A stretch of DNA of 13,165 nucleotides from Actinomycetota bacterium (GTDB taxonomy: Bacteria; Actinomycetota; Thermoleophilia; Solirubrobacterales; Solirubrobacteraceae): contig VAWY01000110.1 of assembly GCA_005888335.1 (NCBI GenBank), positions 1 through 13,165 on the forward strand. The letters are read 5' to 3'. The position numbers were made by a program, and so were the translations under genes. Below the pieces are notes generated by a model that did no database searches, had not been told where the DNA came from, and saw only the letters and a program-made list of their open reading frames with translations. Shown piece after piece: positions 6,569 to 12,590 of the stretch (positions are counted from its first letter, which is position 1; each line of letters begins with the position of its first letter).

Positions 6569-8869
6569 TCAGTAGCTCCCCTCCGCTTCGCGGCTTCGGC
6601 CCAGGGTCTGCAGATAGTCCTCGTGGCACTCCATCCACACGGTGTGCACCGAGTCGACCGACGGGCTCGTCAGGTAGCTCCAGTCGTCCTCCTCGACGCG
6701 GCGGATCGCCTCCTGCAGGCGGGGCAGGTAACCCGCGAAGCGCGGCAGGACGTCCGCCGTGCGGCGCAAGGCCGGCTCGACGCGCTCGACGAGCTCGGCC
6801 GCCTGGCCGACCAGGTCGAACCGCTCGTCCTCGCCGGCCGACCCGGCCCTCGCCGACAGCGACTTCATCGGCCCGTTGACCGCGAGGAAGCGCTCGTAGG
6901 CCGCGGCCAGGCGCCCCAGGTCGACCGACTCGCGCTGCGCCGCCAGCAGCTCGTCGTGGCGGGCGTGGCCCGCCTCGGTGAGCATCAGCCCGGCCGCCGT
7001 CGCGACCACCAGGCCGGCGGCCTCGAGCGCCTCCGCGTCTCCGTCGACGTCGGGGCAGGAGCCCTTGATCGCGATCTCGTGCAGGACCGGGAGCGCCTCG
7101 GGGCCGACTTCGGGCGCCGGTGGCAGCCCCTCGGCGGGGACGAGGCCCTGACCCATGAGGAAGACGGCGCCGAGCACCTGCTGCGCCGCCCCGCCGGTGA
7201 GCGCGGGGTACGCGTCGCGTGCCAGGTCGCTGAGCTCGTCGAAGCCGGCGGCGACCATCTCGTCCCACACGCCGGCCGCCCGCGCGTAGGGCATCATCAT
7301 GTCGCGCGTGTAGACCTTGACGCCGTCGGCGATGCGCTCGTCGACCGACTGGTCGCCGATGCGCTGGTAGAGGCCGAGCATGGCCTCGTCGCAGCGGTGC
7401 GCGATGCGCGCCATCTCGGCCTCGTCGAGCCGCCGCACCTCGGAGACCGGAGTGTCCCAGCGGTCGCGGGCGTACACGACCGCGCCGCTGAGGTGCTTGA
7501 GGTAGTTGGCCGGCTGCGCGAACGTCGTGGCGATGTCGTTGATCGCGATCGAGACGTCCTCGTCGGGGCGGAAGAACATCGCCTCGGTCACGCAGTGGGG
7601 CAGGTCGTCGATGACCGACGCCCACTCGTAGCCGGGCTCGTGGAGGAAGTGGTCGCGCACGAGCAGGAAGCCGCCGTCGGGCAGCGGGTACGGGCCCGTG
7701 TCGCACAGCCCGGCGCGGCAGTCGTAGTGCAACAGGAAGCCGCACAGCTCGGTCGTCGCGTTGAACCGGCGGAAGGCCGATAGCTCGTCGGGATCGTCGA
7801 GCCGGCGCTCCTCGTCGCGGAAGCGCTCCAGCCAGCTCGCCTCGAGCACCGGCGCCGCGTAGCCGCGCGACGCGACGAAGCCCGGACCGCCGCCCCACAG
7901 GCCGTGCTGGAGCCGGCGGCCGAACTGGATGAGCGCGTCGAGGTCCTCCGGCCGCGCGGACGCGTCCTCGAGGCCCAGCTCGGTCGCGATCGCGCGCCCG
8001 AAGAGCGGGCAGAGCGTCGCCCAGACGTGGACGTGGTTGACCTTGGTGCCGATCTCGCGGCGCGGGAGCGAGCCGAGTTCGATCACCCCGTCGACGCCGA
8101 TCGCCTCGACGATGCGCGCGTACCAGCGGGCGTACGTGGACCACTGCTGGACGAACGCGACCGTCTCGTACTCCTGGCGCGGGATCAGGCCCGACTCGCC
8201 CTCGGTCTGACGGGCAGCGATGAGGTCCCAGAGGTTCCAGCCGGCGTAGGACAGGTAGTCGGAGACCTCGCCGCCGGCGAGGTCGCGGCGCACGTTCTCG
8301 TCGCTCGTGGAAACCACGCCGGTGCGCAGCCGGGCGCGGATCTGGCGATCGCCGGCGGAGCCCTTGGGCAGCTCGCCGCGGTAGCTCGCCATCAGCGCGC
8401 GCAGCTGCTCGGCCTGGGCGGCCGCCTCGGCGTCGACCTCGGCGGGCTCGGCGACGTCGAGGTGCCCGTTGCCGTTGGCGATGAACACACGCCCCTCGGG
8501 GTGCGTGCTGACGTCGAGGCGCAGGATCGCGCCGTCGGGCGGGATCGTCTCGCCGCGGCTCGACTTGACGCCGCGCTCGAAGGCGACGGACATGAGGCAG
8601 GGGATGCCGTACTCGCGGGACAAAATTCCGAGGTGGCTCTCGGGCGCGCCCTGCAGCGTCATGACGCCCTTGACGCCCGCGGTGAGCGCCGGCGTGAGGA
8701 AGGTCGTCGTCCCGCCGCGCGCGAGCACGATCTTCTCCGAGACGTCGCCCGCGGCGACGAACTCGAGCACCGCCGACGGCGAGTCGAGCCAGACGACCGG
8801 TCCCTCCACGGGTGCGTCGTGCTCACACACCGTCAGCCCGCTGCCGACGAGCTGGTAATCCTCGCTCAT
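6569..8869 (-). CDS. PEP-utiliser mobile (phosphohistidine-like) domain protein with a large uncharacterised region
   Basis: This 766-residue protein has an N-terminal segment (about residues 40-115) like the swivelling domain of PEP-utilising enzymes: EKIVLARGGTTT, then GVMTLQGAPESHLGILSREYGIPC. His79 in the ESH triad occupies the phospho-histidine position (usual T-S/C-H), with the family's downstream SREYGIP. Residues about 120-590 match no family I can name; landmarks are VNHVHVWATLCPLFGRA, LHYDCRAGLCDTGPYPLPDGG, VRDHFLHEPGYEWASVIDD and DIATTFAQPANYLKHL, with many His, Cys and Asp. Residues about 591-671 look winged-helix-like: LHEIAIKG, AGLVVATAAGLMLTEAGHARHDELLAAQRE, then AAYERFLAVN. 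ATG 8869 is preceded by GAGGAGAGGA. It is followed directly by the ATP-grasp/His gene, so it probably is that enzyme's acceptor or substrate-binding subunit. Having the mobile domain at the N-terminus is the reverse of rifampin phosphotransferase. Function unknown. Confidence 0.9.
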   Translation of the reverse strand: MSEDYQLVGSGLTVCEHDAPVEGPVVWLDSPSAVLEFVAAGDVSEKIVLARGGTTTFLTPALTAGVKGVMTLQGAPESHLGILSREYGIPCLMSVAFERGVKSSRGETIPPDGAILRLDVSTHPEGRVFIANGNGHLDVAEPAEVDAEAAAQAEQLRALMASYRGELPKGSAGDRQIRARLRTGVVSTSDENVRRDLAGGEVSDYLSYAGWNLWDLIAARQTEGESGLIPRQEYETVAFVQQWSTYARWYARIVEAIGVDGVIELGSLPRREIGTKVNHVHVWATLCPLFGRAIATELGLEDASARPEDLDALIQFGRRLQHGLWGGGPGFVASRGYAAPVLEASWLERFRDEERRLDDPDELSAFRRFNATTELCGFLLHYDCRAGLCDTGPYPLPDGGFLLVRDHFLHEPGYEWASVIDDLPHCVTEAMFFRPDEDVSIAINDIATTFAQPANYLKHLSGAVVYARDRWDTPVSEVRRLDEAEMARIAHRCDEAMLGLYQRIGDQSVDERIADGVKVYTRDMMMPYARAAGVWDEMVAAGFDELSDLARDAYPALTGGAAQQVLGAVFLMGQGLVPAEGLPPAPEVGPEALPVLHEIAIKGSCPDVDGDAEALEAAGLVVATAAGLMLTEAGHARHDELLAAQRESVDLGRLAAAYERFLAVNGPMKSLSARAGSAGEDERFDLVGQAAELVERVEPALRRTADVLPRFAGYLPRLQEAIRRVEEDDWSYLTSPSVDSVHTVWMECHEDYLQTLGRSREAEGSY
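6576..6584 (-). promoter_or_regulatory. Ribosome binding site (GGAGGGGAG) inside the end of the upstream gene
   Basis: GGAGGGGAG on the minus strand lies in the last codons of the 766-residue gene, 8 bases before GTG 6567. It supports GTG 6567 over ATG 6546 and implies that the two proteins are made from one message, with coupled translation. Confidence 0.55.
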
Positions 8870-8870
8870 G

Positions 8871-8880
8871 TCCTCTCCTC
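8871..8880 (-). promoter_or_regulatory. Ribosome binding site (GAGGAGAGGA) deciding the start at 8869
   Basis: GAGGAGAGGA on the minus strand ends 1 base before ATG 8869, with its GGAG core 6 bases from the start. It supports ATG 8869 over any start further upstream. The frame is open to 8917, but that extension has no ATG and no ribosome binding site. Confidence 0.7.
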
Positions 8881-9012
8881 TCTCCTCTGCCGACCGCCCG
8901 ACGGCAGCCGCGAGCAACCCTAGGTCGGGGCGCGGGAGGCTCCTCGCCCCCAGCGAGGGAACTCCGTCCTACGAGGGGGTGAGAGGGGGCCGACGCGGCG
9001 CTTGCGCGCGGT

Positions 9013-9018
9013 TACGGT
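9013..9018 (+). promoter_or_regulatory. -10 box (TACGGT) for a leaderless start at 9025
   Basis: TACGGT fits TANNNT and is followed by 6 bases and then ATG 9025. There is no Shine-Dalgarno before this ATG, so a leaderless transcript starting at the A of ATG is likely. The -35 region is poor (CCGACG at best). Confidence 0.5.
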
Positions 9019-9024
9019 GGCCCG

Positions 9025-9945
9025 ATGCTCGAGCCCCACGACGACTTCCGCCACGCGCTTCCCGACCGCCCGCACGCCCGGGAGAGCCTGTTCTACAACC
9101 TGCTGCTGCCCGACGAGGGCCTGCTCGTCATGTTCTACACCTGGGTCGACGCGCAGGACCGCGCCGGCCACCTCTTCGCGGTGGTCGGCGACGACAACGA
9201 GCGGCTGGCGTTCTCCGCCGTCGACGGCGTCGGCGTCGGCGGGCGCGACTTCAGCGACTGGTTGGTCGACGGGCTGCACGTCCGCCACACCGAGGCGCTG
9301 CGGACGGCGGAGCTCGGCTTCGCGGGCGACGGCGTCTCCTACGAGGCGACGTTCACCGCCCTGCACCAGCCGTTCTCCTACCGCGACAACGAGGACGGCT
9401 GCCCGGACTTCCTGGCCGACGACCGCTTCGAGCAGTCCGGCCGCGTGACGGGCGAGCTGACGATCGGCGACCGCCGGATCGCCTTCGACACGACGGCGCA
9501 CCGCGACCACTCGTGGGGCACGCGCGACTGGGACACGATCCAGGACTGGAAGTGGATCTCGGCGCAGGCCGAGGATGGCGTGACCTTCAACGCGATGCTG
9601 CTGCACGCGCGGGGCGAGAACTGGCACTGCGGCTACGTCTCGCGCGGCGGCAAGCTGTCGGCGATCGTCGACGTCCGCGTCAAGGCGGCCTACGACGAGA
9701 ACTGGTGGCAGACCGGCGGCGAGATCGTCCTGCGCGACGCGGACGGCGGCGTCGTCACCGTCAGCGCTGAGCGCTTCGCGCTGTTCCGCTTCGAGGCCGG
9801 CGAGCGGATCGTCCTGCACGAGGCCGCGTGCACGGGCACGATCGACGGCACCCCGGCGCTCATCCATCTCGAGGCCGGCTGGGAGCGCTCCTACGCCGAG
9901 CTCCAGGCCGCGCGCGTGCGCTCACGCGCCGCGGTGGGTGCCTAG
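9025..9945 (+). CDS. CrtC/AttH-like beta-barrel protein (DUF7064/DUF7065-type)
   Basis: This 306-residue soluble protein is rich in aromatic and charged residues and shows the conserved signature HRDHSWGTRDW at residues 159-169, typical of proteins annotated DUF7064/DUF7065 and of the wider CrtC/AttH-like two-lipocalin-domain superfamily. The N-terminal half (about 1-130) contains ESLFYNLLLPDEG and WLVDGLHVRH; the C-terminal half (about 135-285) follows the GELTIGDRRIAF strand into the signature and then DWKWISAQAEDG. The assignment is from motif memory and the DUF numbers are tentative. Characterised relatives act on or bind hydrophobic lipid-like substrates, and actinobacterial members often sit near acyl-CoA and steroid genes, so it may bind or modify a hydrophobic pathway intermediate. 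It diverges from the split-dikinase unit, and its TAG shares a CTAG palindrome with the convergent MaoC gene's stop. Confidence 0.8.
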   Translation: MLEPHDDFRHALPDRPHARESLFYNLLLPDEGLLVMFYTWVDAQDRAGHLFAVVGDDNERLAFSAVDGVGVGGRDFSDWLVDGLHVRHTEALRTAELGFAGDGVSYEATFTALHQPFSYRDNEDGCPDFLADDRFEQSGRVTGELTIGDRRIAFDTTAHRDHSWGTRDWDTIQDWKWISAQAEDGVTFNAMLLHARGENWHCGYVSRGGKLSAIVDVRVKAAYDENWWQTGGEIVLRDADGGVVTVSAERFALFRFEAGERIVLHEAACTGTIDGTPALIHLEAGWERSYAELQAARVRSRAAVGA

Positions 9946-10391
9946 TGGGCGGGCTCGCCGCGCCGGGCTGACGGCGCGCGTTCACCGCGACGTGAGCGCG
10001 ACGGCGGCGTGGCTGTCGTCCGTGCTCGCGCCGTCGCCCAGCCCGTGAGCACGACGGCGCCGTCCGCCTCGCGGACGGCCTGCAGGTCGCAGCGCCGGAC
10101 GCCGTCGCGCTCCTCGACGACGTCGCCCGACAGCACGAGGCGGTCCCCGGGCCAGACCTTGTCGCGGAAGCGCACGCCGTAGCCGAGGACGTCCTCGCGC
10201 CCCAGCCAGTCGGCGACCATCGAGGCGAGCATCGCCGCCTGAAGCTGGCCCATGGCGAACACGCCCGGCTGGCCGGCCTCGCGCGCGAAGTCGTCGTCGT
10301 GGTGCATCGGGTTGAAGTCGCCGGCCGCGCCCGCGAAGCGCACGATCTGCGTGCGGGTGACCGGCGCGGTGGTGCGCTCGACGCGCGTCAT
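9942..10391 (-). CDS. MaoC-type (R)-specific enoyl-CoA hydratase, catalytic half
   Basis: This 149-residue hot-dog-fold protein carries the hydratase-2 motif GDFNPMHHDDDFAREAG, with likely catalytic Asp25 and His30, followed by VFAMGQLQAAMLASMVADW. It would add water to a trans-2-enoyl-CoA to give the (R)-3-hydroxyacyl-CoA. Its ATG overlaps the stop of the previous gene in an ATGA, so the two are translationally coupled. That gene encodes a MaoC N-terminal-like half-protein, so they likely form a heterodimer as in ChsH1/ChsH2 or HadAB. The last 30 or so residues are Arg/Pro/Ala-rich (TATPPSRSRRGERAPSARRG), beyond the usual fold, and probably a disordered tail. The stop TAG lies on the opposite strand of the TAG ending the gene at 9025. 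Confidence 0.9.
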   Translation of the reverse strand: MTRVERTTAPVTRTQIVRFAGAAGDFNPMHHDDDFAREAGQPGVFAMGQLQAAMLASMVADWLGREDVLGYGVRFRDKVWPGDRLVLSGDVVEERDGVRRCDLQAVREADGAVVLTGWATARARTTATPPSRSRRGERAPSARRGEPAH

Positions 10392-10795
10392 GCGGGAAGC
10401 TCGATGACCGTGTCGCGCTGCACGACCGCGAGCTCGCCGTCGTCGCGGTGCAGCCGCGTCTCCAGCGTGATGAAGGTCATCGTCCCGCGGCCGCCCGCCT
10501 TGTCCCACACGTCGGTCACCACCCGGGCGCCGCGCAGGCGATCGCCGACGGCCACCGGAGCGTGGTAGGACCACTCGCTGCCTCCGACCACGATGCGACG
10601 GATGTCGAGCCCGAGGCGCTCGACCATCGCCCCCTGGTCGCGCCAGTGGCCCGCCACGGTGGCGAAGGTGAGCGGCACCGAGCGGTGGTCCTCGTCGCCG
10701 ACGGCGATGGCGAACTCCCGGACCTTGCCCTCCTCGACCGGGAAGTCGACCTCGTCGACGACGAGCCCGACCTGCGAGGCGTCAGCCACGCGCAC
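10388..10795 (-). CDS. MaoC-like dehydratase N-terminal half (FAS1-like dehydratase) protein
   Basis: This 135-residue protein resembles the non-catalytic hot-dog half of double-hot-dog hydratases (MaoC_dehydrat_N type). It shows EGKVREFAIAVGDEDHRSVPLTFATVAGHW near the N-terminus, where family members read G-N-x-x-A-P-x-T-F, then VGGSEWSYHAPVAVGDRLRG and a closing strand AVVQRDTVIELPA. It lacks the D-x-N-P-x-H catalytic motif of its partner at 9942-10391, with which it overlaps by 4 bases, so it likely supplies the acyl-chain-binding half of a heteromeric enoyl-CoA hydratase. GTG 10795 is taken as the start (14-base overlap with the LLM gene); GTG 10789 is equally possible and gives an 8-base overlap. 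Neither has a good ribosome binding site, which fits start by coupling. Confidence 0.88.
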   Translation of the reverse strand: MRVADASQVGLVVDEVDFPVEEGKVREFAIAVGDEDHRSVPLTFATVAGHWRDQGAMVERLGLDIRRIVVGGSEWSYHAPVAVGDRLRGARVVTDVWDKAGGRGTMTFITLETRLHRDDGELAVVQRDTVIELPA

Positions 10796-11813
10796 GCGCG
10801 CCGGCGGGCGCCAGGTCCTCGACGAGCGCCGCGGCGAGCTCCTCGCAGCGCTCCTCGGTCAGCCCGAAGCTCGGCGGGTAGACGACGACGTGGTCGAACA
10901 CCTCAGCGGCGCGCTCGAGCCGGTCGCGCACCTCGGCCACGGTCCCCGCAGCCGCCATCGCGTCGACCATCTCGTCCGGGACGGCGGCCGCCATGGCGGC
11001 GAAGTCGCGTTCGGCGAAGGCCGCCCGGATCGTCTCGCCGGCGGCGCCGAAGCCGCTGGCCTCGAGCAGCTTGCCGTACGTCTTGGGGGCCGAGTAGAAG
11101 GCGAGCTGGGCCGCCGCCTCGCGGCGCGCCTGGTCGGCGTCGTCGGCAACCGAGCAGATCACGATCCCGACGAGCTCGACGTGCGCGTCGTCGCGCCCGG
11201 CGCGCCGCTTGCCCTCGGCGATCGCGGGCCGGACGACCTCGTCGACGTAGGCCGCCGAGAACAGCGGATGGCCGAGCAGGCCGTCGGCCACCCGGCCGGC
11301 CACCTGCACCATCCGGGCGTTGACGCCCGCGGTGTAGACGGGGATGTCGTCGCGCACCGGCGCCGACGTCTCGGCGGTGGGCGTCACGCGGCAGCGGTAG
11401 AAGCGACCCTCGTGCTCGACGGGCCCCTCGTGCAGGCGCCACAGGCGCCGCAGCAGCGGCACGAGCTCCTCCATGCGCGCGGCGGGCGCGTCGGGGTCGA
11501 CGCCGTGCCAGTCCTCCATCATCCGCCGCGTCCCGGTGCCGAGGCCGAGGACGAGGCGCCCGCCGCTGAGCTCGTCGAGGCTGCGCGCCTCGGTGGCGAG
11601 CACGAGCGGCGAGCGCCCCGTGGCGTACGCGATCGAGGTGCCCACCGTGCACCGCGACGTGCGCGCCGCCATCTGCGCGAGCGTGACGATCGAAGACCGC
11701 GTGTAGAACTCCGGCGTCCAGGCGGCGTCGAAGCCCGCGGCCTCGGCGGCCGCGGCGGTCTCGGCGACCGCGCGCACGCTGCCCCTGAGGACGGTGATCC
11801 CGCGCCTGGCCAC
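10782..11813 (-). CDS. LLM-class (luciferase-like) flavin/F420-dependent oxidoreductase
   Basis: This 343-residue protein is a bacterial-luciferase-like TIM-barrel oxidoreductase. Typical features are AEAAGFDAAWTPEFY near residue 25-38, GTSIAYATGRSPLVLATEARSL with the family's non-prolyl-peptide region, LDELSGGRLVLGLGTGTRRMM, the IPVYTAGVNARMVQVAGRVADGLLGHP segment, and a C-terminal GTVAEVRDRLERAAEVFDHVVVYPP. Actinobacterial members commonly use F420, and others FMN; the sequence does not decide. It may reduce an enoyl or keto group or oxygenate an intermediate of the neighbouring CoA-ester pathway. Start GTG 11813 lies 6 bases after the enoyl-CoA hydratase stop, with GAGG 4 bases upstream partly formed by that stop. 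Its 3' end overlaps the MaoC half gene, so it is inside the operon. Confidence 0.9.
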   Translation of the reverse strand: MARRGITVLRGSVRAVAETAAAAEAAGFDAAWTPEFYTRSSIVTLAQMAARTSRCTVGTSIAYATGRSPLVLATEARSLDELSGGRLVLGLGTGTRRMMEDWHGVDPDAPAARMEELVPLLRRLWRLHEGPVEHEGRFYRCRVTPTAETSAPVRDDIPVYTAGVNARMVQVAGRVADGLLGHPLFSAAYVDEVVRPAIAEGKRRAGRDDAHVELVGIVICSVADDADQARREAAAQLAFYSAPKTYGKLLEASGFGAAGETIRAAFAERDFAAMAAAVPDEMVDAMAAAGTVAEVRDRLERAAEVFDHVVVYPPSFGLTEERCEELAAALVEDLAPAGARARG

Positions 11814-11819
11814 GGCGCC

Positions 11820-12590
11820 TCAGCCGTTCGCCGCGCGCCGGCCGCCGACGAACGCGGCGAGCGCCTGCTTGGTGTCGTCGTCGTCGAACATCCGCACGAC
11901 CTCCTCGCCCTCGAGCGCCATGCCCTCCCGGCTGACCGGCCCGGCCGCGTCGACGCACGCGATGATCGCCGCCATCGCCGGACCCGAGAGCCGTGCGAGC
12001 CGGCCGGCGAAGGCGAGCGCCTCCGCGGTCACGTCGCCGTCGACGATGCGGTCGACCAGGCCGATCGACGCGCCCTCGCGCGCGTCGACCTCGCGCCCGG
12101 TCAGCATCAGGTCCAGCGCACGCCCGCGCCCGACGAGCCGCGGGAGGCGCTGGGTGCCGCCGGCGCCGGGGATCAGCCCGAGCTTGACCTCGGGCAGGCC
12201 GAGGCGCGACGCGCCGGTCGCGAAGCGCAGCGTGCAGGCCATCGCCAGCTCGAGGCCGCCGCCGAGGGCGAGCCCGTCGATGGCGGCCACCGACGGCCGG
12301 CCGCACGCGGCCAGGCGCTCGAGCGGCGAGCGCAGCGCGTCGCGGTAGCGCACGAAGTCGTCGTGCGTCGCGGAGGACATCTGCTTGATGTCGGCGCCGG
12401 CGGCGAAGAACCCGTGGACGGCGGAGCTGAGCACGATCGCCTTCGCCGAGCCGGCCTCGAGCGCGTCGAGGGCCTGCTCGAGCCCCTCGACGAGCGGCGC
12501 GCCGAGCGCGTTCGCCGGCGGGCGCGCGAGCACGACGTGCAGCACGCCGTCGCGCTCGTCGTGGCGCACGGGACGCAGCTCAGTCGCCAT
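11820..12590 (-). CDS. Enoyl-CoA hydratase/isomerase (crotonase family)
   Basis: This 256-residue crotonase-fold enzyme hydrates 2-enoyl-CoA to (S)-3-hydroxyacyl-CoA. The oxyanion-hole motifs AAGADIKQM (about 63-71) and DGLALGGGLELAMAC are present, followed by GLPEVKLGLIPGAGGTQRLPR. Both catalytic glutamates of hydratases are kept, Glu114 and Glu134 by my count (matching Glu144 and Glu164 of the rat enzyme), so it is probably an active hydratase. Length is normal for the family. ATG 12590 lies inside the end of the lyase gene (11-base overlap), and its stop is 6 bases before the LLM gene. Its presence together with a MaoC-type hydratase of opposite stereochemistry in one operon suggests two different hydration steps, or degradation of a branched or cyclic substrate. 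Confidence 0.95.
   Translation of the reverse strand: MATELRPVRHDERDGVLHVVLARPPANALGAPLVEGLEQALDALEAGSAKAIVLSSAVHGFFAAGADIKQMSSATHDDFVRYRDALRSPLERLAACGRPSVAAIDGLALGGGLELAMACTLRFATGASRLGLPEVKLGLIPGAGGTQRLPRLVGRGRALDLMLTGREVDAREGASIGLVDRIVDGDVTAEALAFAGRLARLSGPAMAAIIACVDAAGPVSREGMALEGEEVVRMFDDDDTKQALAAFVGGRRAANG

Larger units (their letters stand above)
8870..9024. promoter_or_regulatory. Divergent regulatory region with CCTCGC/GCGAGG hairpin
   Basis: This 155-base region lies between the split-dikinase unit (leftward) and the DUF7064-like gene (rightward). It holds a perfect 6-bp inverted repeat, CCTCGC at 8942-8947 and GCGAGG at 8953-8958, with a 5-base loop; it is a candidate operator. A minus-strand TAGGGT at 8917-8922 could be the -10 box of the leftward unit, giving a leader of about 40 bases, but no clear -35 accompanies it. 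Sharing one control region suggests co-regulation of the two directions. Confidence 0.4.

Noticed and set aside
5131..6879. Plus-strand open frame of 582 codons opposite the dikinase-like gene
   Set aside because: Antisense shadow; it crosses the boundary between two real minus-strand genes.
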